Origin: Anastrepha obliqua
Taxonomy: Eukaryota; Arthropoda; Insecta; Diptera; Tephritidae
DNA length: 64,000 nt
Assembly: GCF_027943255.1 (NCBI RefSeq)
Contig: NC_072895.1
Span: forward strand, 89,654,001-89,718,000
Reading direction: 5' to 3'
The translations under genes and the position numbers were made by a program. Shown here in pieces: positions 1-11,185 of the stretch. How positions within the stretch are numbered: position 1 is the first letter of the stretch; the number at the start of each line of letters is the position of its first letter. The notes beneath the pieces are model-generated. The model was not told the origin of the DNA, did no database searches, and saw only the letters and a program-made list of their open reading frames with translations.

Positions 1-92
1 ATTCGGTCTAATTATTTATTCAAACACATTTATTTTAGCATTCCTTTTAGAAACCTACGGAATCACGATATTTTTGCTCCTAAGTATTCTAC

Positions 93-178
93 TTTGTCCG
101 CATCAATATTTTTCTTCACTAATACTAAAAGGCGCTTTGTCCTCATCAATATTTTTCTTCACTAATACTAAAAGGCGC
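93..178. repeat. Two-copy 43-bp tandem duplication
   Basis: Units 93-135 and 136-178 are identical except for one base (TTTGTCCG versus TTTGTCCT near the start of each unit). Each unit ends in TAAAAGGCGC. The near-identity points to a recent local duplication. No coding content is seen in it. Confidence 0.9.
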
Positions 179-636
179 TGAAATTATATTCCAGAATCTG
201 TCAATAGGGTAATTATGAGATGGGGTGCTGCAGAAAGTTAGTCCTTAATTGTTTTAGCTCTGTAAATTGAATGAAACTGTGATTTAGCAGTCGTGTATTA
301 TCGATCTATGGATTTTTTTCATAACTTTGTGTTCATCTTGAAGAACCCTGCTCTTCTCAACATCTGTCTTCTGGCCCGAAATGCGTAAGTAGTTGTATGA
401 AGCTTTATTCTGACTCACATTCTCTATATATCTGACCATAAGTTTTGAGTTTTTTTGTTTTGGTCATCAATTCAAAAGACAAGTTACACAAAACTGCTGA
501 GCAAGGCCCAAAGAACTACGTTTTTATGCATCACCAGCGCTTTAAGGACCACCTCTAATTTAGAGCTCGAGTTGCTGGTTAACTTGCCTACTCTAAAACT
601 AGTAGGAAAACACGTGGAAGTCGCTTCAGTGCTTAG
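179..636. other. Gene-free AT-rich stretch
   Basis: Short open frames occur but none resembles a known protein. It ends where the 3' tail of the minus-strand LINE begins. Nothing else is seen. Confidence 0.5.
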
Positions 637-639
637 ACT

Positions 640-1420
640 TGAAATTTGAAAAGGTCGAGCCAAGGAGCACCAGGAGATTTGGTGGCTCCTAAAAAACTCA
701 CTTTAAAAAGCCCATTGTATTGTATTTAGAGCTCTGCTTAGAGGGTAGATAGACAAGGAGGAAAGAAGAAAAGTATCAGAAAAAGAGATACGAAGGAATA
801 GAGATAGAGATAGAGATAGTTAGTCCTGTGAGAATGTCCCAGATTCTTTGGCAAATCTGTAAATGTCTTTCAGATTAAGAGAACGAATATTACTCATTCT
901 CACGACATCGCAACCCAAAACTCGTAGCTGTGCTCTAGCAAAGGCAGGACACTCACAGAAAAAGTGCTCAGTGCTATACGTCTTCTCCAAGCATGACAGG
1001 CACATAGGGTCTTCAATGATTCCAATGGGGGTCATAGGCTGACCCCATAGGTTGTATCCTGTAACAATACAGACTATCAATCGAACGTCTTTCCTTCCAA
1101 GTTTTAGTGGAAAGTTTGACAGTTTTCTGTTCGGACTTGTCACAAAACACTTTGCAGTTCTGCAGCGTTCTAGACCGGACCATCGCTCCTTATGTAGATT
1201 GCCTACATAATCGCTGATTCAATTCATGATTCCCGCGGAACTGATTCCTATTATTCGCTCTGAACCTTGTGGGGGAACCGCTGATCCACGGTTGGCCAAT
1301 TCATCGGCAATTTTGTTTCCTTGAACACCGGAGTGTCCTGGAACCCATATAAGAACAAACTTGTTTTGTCTTGCGGCAGAATTAAGCTTCTTCCTCTGCT
1401 TCTGTTAGACTTAGTAGTGT
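640..1420 (-). mobile_element. 3' remnant of LINE with RNase H and Cys/His tail (family A, copy 1)
   Basis: Reading the minus strand from about 1420, the translation gives the end of an RNase H domain (WVPGHSGVQGNKIADELA). After a stop near 1220 comes a Cys/His-rich tail in 820-1143, with TGYNLWGQ, CLSC and STEHFFCECPAFARAQ. RNase H followed by this zinc-knuckle-like tail is the known C-terminal layout of I-, LOA- and R1-related non-LTR retrotransposons. The stretch 640-820 is a purine-rich 3' UTR with short GATAGA repeats. The same tail plus UTR recurs, also on the minus strand, at 35325-35775 and 38215-38500, so this is a dispersed family. All three are 5'-truncated and cannot encode an active protein. 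The clade is inferred; family membership is clear from the shared sequence. Confidence 0.85.
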
Positions 1421-1589
1421 GGCGCTATGCATGACTCGGAAGTTTGGCCATGGTTCTATATTACATAGTTGTAATCAAGAAATCAGCTACTCTTTCCCTA
1501 AACCCACCTTCCATAGGCTCTTCAAGACTAGCATTCCATCATGAAGAGAGTGGCAAACTCAATAACAATAGAGAATAGAGGAAATAAAT

Positions 1590-2335
1590 TTTTACATGGA
1601 TGGATCCAAGCTAGAAAATAAAGTAGCCTAAGGAGGTTTTTCAAAAGAATTAGGATTAGGAATTAAATGTCCGATTTTCACACTACTATAGCGTCCACCA
1701 GGCAGAAGTCTTAGCCATAAAGAGTTAACTTTGTACCTTAACACACACGCCGTAACCAAAAACTACACAAAATCCCTTCTCGGACAGCCAGGCGGCCATC
1801 AAATCAATAGAGGCATTTATGCTAAGATCAAAGGCTGCTCAGGAACGCCCGGAAGCTCTAAATAATATTAGCACCTTCCTCAAAGTCAGCCTTATATGGG
1901 TTCCGTTGCGTAAAGCTATTGAGGGAAATTGCGAGGTCGTTAAGCTAGCCAGAAAGGCTACTAATCTTCCACTGCTTGAAAACAGAGACACTATTGGAAT
2001 TTCTATGGAAGCTTGCAAATTAAGGATAACAAATTATATCCTTCAGGAGGTCAATAGGTAATGGAGAGGAGTAAATACTTGTGTTACAACCAGACTAATT
2101 TGGCCGCAAATAGAGGAGACAAGGTATTAAAAATTTGCTTATCCTCTCAAAAGAGAACATCTCGAAGGTCGTGGCTTGTATCATCGGTCTTTGGTTGTTA
2201 GGTAGGCACTCTTCTAGGCTAGGCGTATTTTCTCATGGATACTGTAGAAATTGTAAAGATGAGGAAGAAGAACCAGTAGAATACTTCTTCTGTACTTGGC
2301 TAGGAGTACATCAAACTTGAACTCTTATGGAACTA
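1590..2335 (+). mobile_element. Decayed LINE RNase H domain and Cys tail
   Basis: The plus strand reads as a broken RNase H domain. It starts near 1592 (a degenerate TWMDPSKLEN for the usual xTDGSKxEN). It continues through an EVLAIKE-like segment near 1710 and KVSLIWVP with EGNCEVVKLARKA in 1819-2061, where the usual WVPGH has lost its GH. It ends with LGRHSSRLGVFSHGYCRNCKDEEEE in separate stretches of 2135-2320. Stops and frameshifts separate the pieces. The order matches the C-terminus of LOA/I-type LINE polyproteins. It lies in opposite orientation to the remnant at 640-1420 and has a different tail sequence, closer to the copies at 27060 and 58549. It is inactive, and no target duplications were found. 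Confidence 0.8.
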
Positions 2336-2479
2336 ACCGGTTTTGGGATAAAACCTATTGCGCGCTTTATAAGAGGGTCTTAACGGTTCCATGAAAGTTT
2401 TTGGATTATAAATAAATAATTATATTAATAAAAATTGACGTGCACTTCCTTTCATAACTTTAATAGTTATTTAATCACG

Positions 2480-2745
2480 CTTTTCTTCCCATTTGGGGCG
2501 TATGCCATTATATTTTTCTACAAATAAAGGAATCACTTACAATTTTAATCTATCTCTGAACGGCAGAAGGTGTTTTATGAGAAACTTTTCCATGGCAGAA
2601 GTACACGCAGAGGTGTTCCATAGTCTGTTGAAGCGAAGCACTGCAATAATAGATTTTTGCTTTATATTTATGTTGTACAATGAATTTCGAAGCCAGTTCA
2701 GCTGAATAGTAGGCGCTCATAAAGCCTCTCGACTATGACAGGTAC
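2480..2745 (-). mobile_element. Degraded SINE copy (tRNA-head family)
   Basis: The core CTGAACGGCAGAAGGTGTTTT, with TTATGAGAAACTTTTCCATGGCAGAAGTACAC just after, aligns with the core of the better copies at 30337, 32237, 33942 and 50085. The tRNA-like head would read on the minus strand at the right end (near 2720-2745) but is eroded. Confidence 0.7.
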
Positions 2746-3749
2746 CAAATCTGTAAGTTTAATTAGTTTTGAAAGTCTACTCAAAATTTGTTAAAAAAAA
2801 TAAAAAAATGTATTTTTATATTTTTAAATGAGCGCTTCTTGTTGGTAATGTATGTATTTTTAAAGCAACTTAGTAAGTACTTCCGCAACTTATATATGAA
2901 ACGCATGGCGTTCAGATTGTCAAAATTTCCATCTTTCACGCGCGTTGCCACAAAAAGATGCTCTACTCTATTATATCCTGATCCAAACAGTATTTCAGCC
3001 TGTATTCCATATCGTTTTAGTTCTGGACATACCGAGAAAGTGTTTGCTCACAAGCCCACCCTTTTGAATACGAGCTGTTTTTCCTACAAAGTTTACTTTT
3101 CCTCCACTTATACTCAAAATTTCTAGAGTTAGCAGCTCAGTGTTTCGCTAAGGGAGCCGATTTGTCAATTGGGAACGAGAAAGCTGCCTACTGAGCAAAT
3201 CTGATATTATTGAATTGTACAATTATCTTAAAAATTTGATTCCGATCTTATTATTTCCTCAAAACACTCTTGATTTTTTACTTTAGAAAAATTTTCACAA
3301 ACGTAGTTCGTAATTGAGTTCCAACGTTTTCTGTTAGCAAATTTTTGGTAGTGTAATTTTTTTTTAAACGCGTCACTATAAAAGGCCTAAATTGTGTTAT
3401 AATATAAATATAAGAAAAAAATATAAATATAAAAATTATAAATAAATATAAAATATAAATACGAAACTTCACCCTACTACAAGAATTTTAACGCTTAGGG
3501 GGGGAAGTCCATGCAGAAGCCTCAAAATCGGTCATTTTTTAAACATATTTTTAAAGGTGATAAAATAATTATATTATTTTGAAGCTTCAACACAACTTTA
3601 TTTAACCTTTCGAGAGTACAAAAACAATTTTTTTTTTTTTTTTCCAAAATGACGGCTCAGGATCATTTCTTGTCGGCTGCCTACGGCGCGAGGTCCCAAA
3701 CTGCTCTATTTATTACTCTTAATCTATTGATCTGAAACAAAAAAATGAA
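2746..3749. other. Gene-free AT-rich stretch
   Basis: Poly-A/T runs dominate, including a 17-T run near 3631. A TTAGGGGGGG motif at about 3496 resembles the edge motif of the dispersed repeats near 39150 and 44100. No coding similarity was recognised. Confidence 0.5.
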
Positions 3750-4660
3750 ATTGGTATTTTTTATAACGCGTCTCTCTCCGCCGGCAGATGAGCAGAGGCA
3801 TGCCGCAAGGCGGGGTTCTCTCACCATTTCTCTGGATCATTGTTAACAATGACTTGCTGAAGGAGCTGGTGAGGAGGGGCTGTAGGGTGATTGCGTACGC
3901 GGATGGGCGCTATTGACAAAAGATGGAGCTTCTCGCCTAGAGTTGTATTTTGGCTCTTTAATACCATAATAAAGCCAATCTTGTTATATGGAGTCATTGT
4001 CTGGTGGAACTAACTGGAGAGGACGACATCAGTTAAAAAACTATACAGAGTCAAGAGGTCTGCACTCATTGCAATCAGTGGGGCACTTCGAACTACTCCT
4101 ACTCTGGCGCTTAATGTAATGTTAAATGTGGTACCTATAGACATCGCTTAAGAAGGTAAATATTTACTCCGACAGGCAAGCGGCAGTTAGGGCTCTAGGC
4201 TCTATTATGGTATGGTGCACTCGAAATTGGTCAGGGAATGCCTGGTCTCTCTCTCGATTGCATCAGAATATTGTTCGATATCAACATAATTTGGGTACCT
4301 GGTCACAGTGACATTGCTGAAACTGCGAAGCCGACGAACTGGCCAGACAATTGACCAGTGGGGTAATGTGGCCGCGAAAGGAGTGGATCGGGATTCCCTT
4401 GACAACCTGCGCTCTACTCCTGGAAGGATGAGCTTTGCACCAACTCAGCGAGCGCTGGGCAAGTACACGAACGTGTAGGGTCACGATGTCCTTCTGGCCA
4501 CGTTTCGATAGGAGGCGTTCGAGGGATATTCTGAGGATGACGAAATCTCAGCTCTCAAATTTCGTGGGCATCCTCACGGGGCACTGCCGGCGGGGTACAA
4601 ATGCCGTGAGACTCGGAATTACTTCGAGTCCTTTTTGCGTCAGCTGTATGCTATAGAAGC
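3750..4660 (+). mobile_element. Decayed LINE: RT, RNase H and Cys tail
   Basis: The reverse transcriptase is recognisable near 3788-3905 as RGMPQGGVLSPFLWI, then VIAYADG. The YADD catalytic box has therefore lost its second aspartate (YADG). An RNase H end appears near 4275-4350 (IIWVPGHSDIAENCEADELA). The C-terminal tail is in 4435-4656 (ILTGHCRRGTNAVRLGI, then SPFCVSC). The spacing between RT and RNase H is shorter than in a full element, and many stops occur between 3905 and 4270, so internal sequence has been lost. This is an old, inactive copy of an I/LOA-type retrotransposon. Confidence 0.85.
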
Positions 4661-5959
4661 TATAATATTAGGAATTTCCGCATCAAAATTTTACAGTATA
4701 TTCTTAAGATACTATACTTTCGAAAAAAAAATTTGAGAATTGAAAATTTTATAAGGACTCCCACCCTTAATGCACAGACTTGCCTAAGGAAGCTGCTGGA
4801 ACGTCAGATAATTATTTTTAAAATTTTTGACATTAGGCAAGAATAGGGACACATTAGATTAATTCAAAAATGTAATACTTTTTCACTCCTCCCATTTTTC
4901 CCCTGCGCGTGATCTGTCATTCCGCCAGTGCGACCCTCTATCCACTCACTTGTGCATTAACCCAAAAATCAACAGTCTACAGTTATAGGTCGTTATAAAT
5001 AAGTATTGAATGATAATTCAAAATGGTCTAGCTGCAACAACAACGTCCTCCTTTAGTAGCAGTTATTTTTACCTGCGCTTGCATTTTGTTGGTTGCCAAA
5101 AGCTAAATTCGTAAACGCAAGCAGGTGAGGGTTAGCTGGTTAGGTATCGATTGGGCTGCTATTCACACTGAAGTTCACATATAAATGCGAAATTGGTTGT
5201 CGGTTTATGCGTTGCCTGCGGTTGTTGTTTAACCTAATTTCATTTGCGGAGGTTGCTTTTTTAGTACACCAGCTTGTTTTTTGATTTTTGTTTTTTGTGA
5301 ATCGCCTAAAAGCTAGCTATGCAGCCATGCACATAAACAACAACTTGTGGCAGAGCGAACGGAAGGAAAGTGCGCGCGCTCGCAACATGAAAGCAATTTC
5401 CGTTACAAGTGTAGTGAATCGTGGCAACCAGCAGACGCTTCGCGTGGCAATAATGATAAGAAATGAAATGGGGAGAAAAAGTTTGCTGACGGGGTGTTTG
5501 AAAATATGGCGGTGTGTAAAATTGCTGTGTTGCTATTTTGTGGCCATTAACTAACGGGAATATGCAACGTAATTGCGGTCATGTAAAATAGCTGCAAATA
5601 ATGAAGAGGTACGCAAAAATGTGTAAAAACAAACCAATCAAAAGAGAAAAATTGAATAGAGTAGAATAGAATATGGGAAAGTGGGCATTACAAGAACGCA
5701 AGAAACTTCATGAATGGGTATGCTAAAGCAAAAGCTACTAGAACGTGGCGAGGAGGTTAAGTGTATAAACAAGGGCTTAGTACATTACTTACGTTTTCAC
5801 TTTCGGATCTTCTCTTCTTATCTGGCGCATTAACCCCATACGCGATTTTGGTCGGCGGATGGTTCCGTGTGTAGAAGTCCACGCAAGTGGTGAAAGTACC
5901 TGATTGCCATTCACTTGGGAGTAGTCAAGACGATTCTCCTGCTACGGTCCAAGCAGCTT
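4661..5959. other. Gene-free, apparently unique sequence
   Basis: This stretch is richer in GC and CAACAA/TTGTTG words than its surroundings (about 5020-5560). It contains several CAGGTG-like E-box words near 5123. It resembles ordinary fly intergenic or intronic DNA. No protein or RNA gene was recognised; an 88-codon frame at 5288-5554 looks like chance. Confidence 0.4.
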
Positions 5960-6030
5960 ACAACCCTCAAGTATTATCTGGATAGCACGCGAACATCCAT
6001 TTATGAGTGAGCTAATGTGCTAGTAGGCAC

Positions 6031-6690
6031 GGCGTAGACCGGGTGCTAGTAAATTGGATTCGTTCGATGCTGGCCCAAAGAATCGTTTCGGTGCGAGCAG
6101 AGGAAGATCTGCTGGTGTCATCTGGGGTTAATAGAGGCTGCCCCCAAGGTGGTGTGCTGTCTCCATTGCTCTGGTGCATCGTAATCGATCCTCTACTCAC
6201 CACCTTAAACGATTCGGGTGTTTACGCACAAGCATATGCGGACGATGTTGCTTGTTTGGTAACAGGCCCTTCGCTTATGAACATGTGCAGGAAAGTGTAG
6301 AAAACTCTGGATCGGATTGACACTTGGTGCTGTGCGAATGGGCTATCGGCAAATCCCGCCAAGACTGGTATTCTCCTCTTTACCAGAAAGAGGAGGCTTT
6401 ATGGACTCGATCTGCCAAAGCTAAAAGGAGTCACAATCCAGCTATCCAAGGAAATTAAATATCTTCGAGTAATCCTCGATAGTAAGCTCCTATGGAAATC
6501 ACACGTTGAAACAAAGGCATCTAAAGCACTGACAGCTTTCTGGCAATGCGAAGGTGTCTTTGGGAAAACGTGGGGTCTCTCTCCTAGCAAGGTCCTATGG
6601 ATCTACACCTCTATGATAAGACCCATTATCACCTATGCATCAGTGGTCTGGATGAGTAGACTCTCTCTAGTAGGAGTCACGAAGACCTTT
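6031..6690 (+). pseudogene. Reverse transcriptase domain of family B LINE (broken)
   Basis: This is the palm of a non-LTR reverse transcriptase, which copies element RNA into DNA at the target site. The translation starts with VLVNWIRSMLAQRIVSV. It continues with the conserved RGCPQGGVLSPLLW (about 6136-6177) and the catalytic AYADDVACLV (about 6235-6264), with both YADD aspartates intact. An in-frame TAG at 6298 interrupts KV*KTLDRIDTW, and the same frame then runs on through NGLSANPAKTGILLFTRK, KYLRVILDSKLLW and RPIITYASVVW to about 6660. These correspond to known RT thumb motifs (NP.KT, YLGV.LD, YA..VW). The N-terminal fingers and any endonuclease are missing. Confidence 0.9.
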
Positions 6691-6813
6691 TGTGACTACT
6701 TCAGGCCCGGGACTAGATGCTCTGATTAGTTTACCACCACTTGATGCTTTCATCCAAGGAGAGGCCTTGAAGGCCATCTGCAGACTGGGAACTGGTACGG
6801 CCCTTGTCCGGCA

Positions 6814-7671
6814 TTGGAACACAGAGAAGGCATGGACATCGATCCAACGATTCTCTCCATGGCCCTTGACTCCATGCCATCAAGATTCGTACTTGAAAAG
6901 AGATACAGTGTAGTGCTACCAGAGGCTCAGTTGTGGGGAGACTCAGAAAATGAGCGCGGCAAACACTGTTTTCGCATTTTTACGGATGGCTCCAGGACCG
7001 AGCATGGCTCCAGCTCTGGGGTCTACGTGGAATCCAGCGGGACAAAACTGCACTTTGCTCTTGGAATGCATGTATCTGTGTTTAAAGCGGAGGTGTATGC
7101 AGTTCAAGAAGCGATGAACTTTGTTGTGGAAAAACGATTTAGAGGCAGATCTATATGTGTCTGCAGCGACAGCCAAGCTGCGCTTATGGTCTTAGACAGC
7201 CCTCCAACCACATCAGGGGTAGTGAAGTCCTGTAAATCCAGGCTGAACTATGTCGGTAGACATAATAGCCTGATGCTAACATGGGTCCCGGGACACGTGG
7301 GTATCGCGGGTAACGATACCTCTGACTCCTTAGCTAAAATGGACTCTGAGGCCAACTTCTTTGGTCCAGAGCCCGTTTTGTCACTTCCTTCTGCGGCCAT
7401 CCCGGCCACGGTTAGCAAATGGGTAGCTTCCACCCACAAGCAAGCTTGGCAGGCTGAGAGAGGCTGCAGATGGACAAAACTGATGTTACCTGTCATGTCC
7501 GATCGACTGTCGCAAACCCTTCTTTCATTAAGCAGAGGGGAGTGCAGACGGCTGGTTGGACTGATGACGGGCCACTTTCTGTGGGCAAAGCACATGGAAA
7601 GGTTGGGCATCTCAGACAGTGTACTCTGCCCAGCTTGTGAAGAGGAGGATGAGACGGACCACTTCCTGTGA
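6814..7671 (+). pseudogene. RNase H domain and Cys/His tail of family B LINE
   Basis: This 285-codon open frame has no stop. RNase H removes the RNA strand after reverse transcription. The catalytic set is visible: Asp in FRIFTDGSRTEHG, Glu in VFKAEVYAVQEA, Asp in VCSDSQAALMV and Asp in WVPGHVGIAGNDTSDSLAK. The tail shows TGHFLWAKHMERLGI and CPACEEEDETDHFL, a Cys/His module seen in this class of LINE. Translation could not begin here in a real element; the frame is the last part of a longer ORF2 polyprotein. About 120 bases immediately upstream are in another frame (ALISLPPLDAFIQGEALKAI), showing a frameshift pair. All catalytic residues are kept, so this copy is relatively young. Confidence 0.9.
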
Positions 7672-7677
7672 AGACGT

Positions 7678-7960
7678 TGATGGGCGACCAGATCGAGGCA
7701 AGTCTTTAATAACTTCTCGGGCCTATGAGAAAGCTTTACATCACCCGCAGACCTGTGTCTTTGATAAAGCACACTCACCATAGGCCTTCTGCAACATTTT
7801 CAATGATACGGCATACGAAATTCCGTTCAAAACACAAAAATCTTGGTTCGATATTATTATCCATAGTGAAAATCGCAGAGCACAACTGCGGTTGACTGGT
7901 ATAATTAAATGCCAAAAAGAAGTTAATTGACAGATCATGCCCAAACTTTGGGACACTATA
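7678..7960 (-). mobile_element. Mariner-type transposase N-terminal fragment
   Basis: The minus strand encodes VLNGISYAVSLKMLQKAYGE and then CALSKTQV. After a frameshift, EVIKDLPRSGRP follows at about 7678-7715. This is the N-terminal helix-turn-helix region of mariner transposases that bind the terminal inverted repeat. The catalytic domain is absent. The fragment meets the LINE at 7677. Either the LINE inserted into an older mariner or a deletion joined the two. No matching mariner sequence was seen on the other side of the LINE. Confidence 0.75.
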
Positions 7961-7980
7961 GAGAAGAGTTGTACCAACAT

Positions 7981-9604
7981 TCCAGCGAAAAAAATTTAAG
8001 CATACAGGTATGTGTAACGCCCGCGGAATGTAAAAAGATTCTTCAAAGTTTGTGAAAAGTATGAAAATTCACATAAAATTTTTATATTATAAATAAAAAA
8101 AATGTGAGTATTCAGTTTTATAGCGCATTGAATTTTGGTATCACAAAGTGTGAATTTCAAATGGCTCAAAAATAATTTTGTATTTTTCCAAATTTTTTTG
8201 CTGAAGATGTTTGGTGTGTTCTTCGACAATAAAAGAAAATTTCAGATATTCGCTATAAGCCCAAAATGAATATGACTGGCAGCAAAAATACCAGAATTTA
8301 ATGGGCTATAAAACCATATAACCAAAATCATCAAAGTTTTTTGAAAAAAAAAACCATTTGCACAAGATTTGACATTTTTTTTGTATATTCTTTGCGCAGA
8401 AGAATGAATCATATTTTCATGAAAAAATCCTAAAATTAAATAAGGAACAAATAAGTGTTCAAAAATTCAATACTCGTATTAATAAAGTTTCAGATTGATC
8501 AGTATAGCATTCCGAAAGCATTTTGCTACCTATTTTGCAACTGACTCCTAAAGAAGGAAACTTAGTAGAGAGTGCATAGTTAACCTTTGAAAATTTTATA
8601 TATGTAATGCCTAGAAATGTTTTAAAAAATCGAATATGGTATTTTATATAAGAATGCCATATTTTTCGAGACACAAATGTGCGCTCTTTTCCCAGAAGTT
8701 GTAACCCATTACAAACCCATTAAGTTACGGTGGGTGCTCCTCTCAACCTCCAGGGTGTGCTATTCATTGTGATACTTAATGGGCGTTTATTCACCCATAA
8801 AGCAATATTTAGGCAAAAGATCACGACTCGGAAATGAAAAGAGATATTGATTTAGTCCTCTTTACTGATCCGTAGAGAAACTACAAAATACGTATGATAC
8901 GTAAAATAAAATGAAATTCTGCTGATTAGGCGTTTCTTTGTAGAGTCAAAAATAAGAGATTTTAAAAAGTTAAAAAAATGCTTTTATAAAATATGCTTAA
9001 ACAAACTTAAAGAATGTATTGCTTTTTAAGCATTTTCTCTGCAGTTCCCTATGTTTCGATAAGAAAAACCGATTGTCGTTCGCTGAACTCCTTGATCTTC
9101 TTCATTGCTAATTTAGGTATTTAAATACCCAACTGGTAGGAAAGTGTAGTATATCTAAAAAAATTGTGAAAGAAGAAGTTGGTGTGGTGTTTTTAGGATT
9201 TTTAAAAAATATTAATAATTAGTTTATATTTCTATGTATTTTATTTATTCTTTTCAAAAATTGGAACAAACAAAAAGGTGGAACAACTACTAAAACTGGA
9301 GAATAATGAAAATATATCCTTAATTAAATTACAAACTTACATCTAACTAAGTTGAAGTTGAGAAGTCGAAGAAGTTAGAATTGGAAATCTCATTAAAATC
9401 ACAAAGAACTCGTTCAATGGGAGCGCTTCGAGTTAAATGTGTTATGAACTTGTTTTGATAGAAAGGAAAAGGGCGGTCTATGAGAATTTGTACTTTGAAC
9501 CAGTAATGGGCAATCAATGCCACCTGAAGTAGCATTGAAAACAAAGCACCGACCAAGAACCGATCTTTTACTCACTAAAAATTTCAAGTTGAGATCAACA
9601 GCAA
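7981..9604. other. Gene-free AT-rich stretch with a long-arm inverted repeat
   Basis: The stretch is mostly AT-rich. CCCATTAAGT at 8716-8725 pairs perfectly with ACTTAATGGG at 8774-8783 across a 48-base gap. A 69-codon frame on the minus strand (9347-9556) looks protein-like (GALFSMLLQVALIAHYWFK) but matches no family I know. Confidence 0.4.
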
Positions 9605-9609
9605 CTATA

Positions 9610-9690
9610 TATGTCCTTGTTCACTTCGTTCGGGAGCACACTGCCTCGACTTTGCCATCGTATACCGTTTCAGGCTGTTGCTTTCCGTAA
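9610..9690 (-). mobile_element. Short RTE-like LINE 3' end
   Basis: The minus strand carries GTATACGATGG, GTCGAGGCAGTGTGCTCCCG and AACGAAGTGAACAAGGA. This aligns with the last codons and 3' UTR of the RTE copies at 34300-34838 and 60784-61124 (GTGTACGATGG, GTCGAGGCCCTATGCTCCCG, GAGAGGAGTGAACGAGGA). Only about 80 bases remain, a severely 5'-truncated insertion. Confidence 0.7.
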
Positions 9691-10559
9691 AATTTGAGCT
9701 TTTCTGTAGTAGAAAGCAGAAGATGGAATATGGTTTGTTGATAACTTGGAAGTTTAATGTATTATGAATTGCTAAAATTTTTGTTTAAGTTTTTAAGTGA
9801 AATTTTGAGTTTTTTCAATAAAATCTCGTTATTGTTTTACTTGGAAAATTTGTTGTCAAGAGCTCAACGTATAGATTTTTGATTAAAATAAAATTTAAAA
9901 GAATTTTTAAAATTCCAAAAAAGGCTTTTAATTTGAGAATTAAGTTTTTCGGATATTTTTGCAATCTTCTTAAGTATCTCTGATGAAATAAACAGCAACT
10001 GATGGTGTAGTAACAACATTTATTATGCCCGCATATTTTTTAGTTGGCTCCTCGTCCTCCCCAACTATCCATTTCTGCTAGGAAACAATTTTCTATATTT
10101 TTTTTAATATTTTCTTAACTGGGAGGAATATTTAGTAAAAAGATGCCACCACACGTTTTATTTCATAATTTTATGTGCTTTCACTTTATAAAACAACAGA
10201 TTGGGACTGCCTCTTATGGCCATCAAAAGGTTTCAATTCTTAATAAATTTCACATTAATAAAAGCTTCATCATCATCAGCGAAGCCTGGAGTTCGCAGTT
10301 GAAACATAGGCCTACACTTACATTTCTTATAATCAGCACTTCTAGAAGTCACTCAAGCTTTTTCAATTATTAAGGAATTACCACCGATAATTTTGAATCA
10401 GTGAACAAAATTTAAGAGTCCTTTGCTATTCAAATGAATCCCACGTTCCATTTACAGTATTTGTCAGAAAAAGCGAACCGCGATTATTCATGAATCATAA
10501 AAGATATATATGTATTTAAACTTTTTTTACATGAAAGTATAAAGAAAATTACGAGTCGC
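9691..10559. other. Gene-free stretch
   Basis: AT-rich, with no gene, RNA or repeat recognised. Confidence 0.4.
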
Positions 10560-10560
10560 A

Positions 10561-11185
10561 ATTACTCAATAAGCCGTGTAGTCTCCATCGTTGTCAAGTA
10601 TAGCCTGACATCTTTTCAGCATACTTTGAAACAGCTTTTCTGCGTAGCTCGTCGACAAGGAGGACCAGATTGTGTGAACTTGACGCGCGAATTGCTTTAA
10701 ATAGTGTACTGGTTTTCCGGCAAGACGCGTTTTCCTAATTCCCTACGCATTTTGAATTGAGTTGGCGTCTGTGGACTGGGAAGAGCAGTAGATGACTGTG
10801 ACGCCATTTTCTTGTTTGGTTGTTTCTCAATGTGTTTTACTGAGAGCAGTAGTTTCGCCTCCTTCAGTCGTCGTTCGATGGTGCTGATGCTCACATTTAT
10901 TCCCTTTTTAGCAAGAAATGTGCGTGCTTGGCGTAGTCGCAAAGAAGGGTCCCACATAAGAAGTTGGACGATCTCTTTATCCTGCTTTTTTGGTGGCACT
11001 CGCTTCAAGCCGCGCTCGGAAAAGTCATCAACATTTTTTTACACTTTATACCATTGATTGAACATCACAACAAACTTTTTTGATTTTTCTATAACTTTTG
11101 CAGCCACGGCATAAGATAATTTCGGCCTTTGGAATGCGTGCATAAAAATACCGCCTCAAAACGCTTCGCGTACTTCTCACTCATT
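10561..11185 (-). mobile_element. Internally deleted Tc1-like transposon remnant
   Basis: The minus strand starts a transposase near 11182 (MSEKYAKRFEAVFLCTHSKG). After frameshifts it continues as DFSERGLKRVPPKKQDKEIV and STIERRLKEAKLL in 10697-11008. This is the paired, helix-turn-helix DNA-binding half of Tc1 transposases. The conserved C-terminal end then follows in another frame at about 10570-10670 (SYAEKLFQSMLKRCQAILDN, then TAY before the stop). The whole catalytic DDE region between the two ends is missing; MRRELGKRVLPENQYTI marks the junction area. It is therefore a non-autonomous, broken relic. Clear terminal inverted repeats were not resolved by eye. Confidence 0.85.

Larger units (their letters stand above)
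5960..7677 (+). mobile_element. Best-preserved LINE copy in the window (family B, copy 1)
   Basis: This is a 5'-truncated non-LTR retrotransposon. It retains the palm of the reverse transcriptase, the thumb and connection region, RNase H and most of the Cys/His tail. Only a few lesions interrupt it: one nonsense codon at 6298-6300 and two mutually compensating frameshifts between about 6690 and 6815. It stops abruptly in the Cys/His tail (DETDHFL) near 7671, without a 3' UTR or poly-A. Directly beyond that, minus-strand mariner sequence begins. A second member of the family at 18300-19229 retains its 3' UTR and poly-A. Domain order and the absence of an endonuclease-like C-terminus fit I-like or LOA-like clades; exact clade assignment would need a tree. 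Confidence 0.9.
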
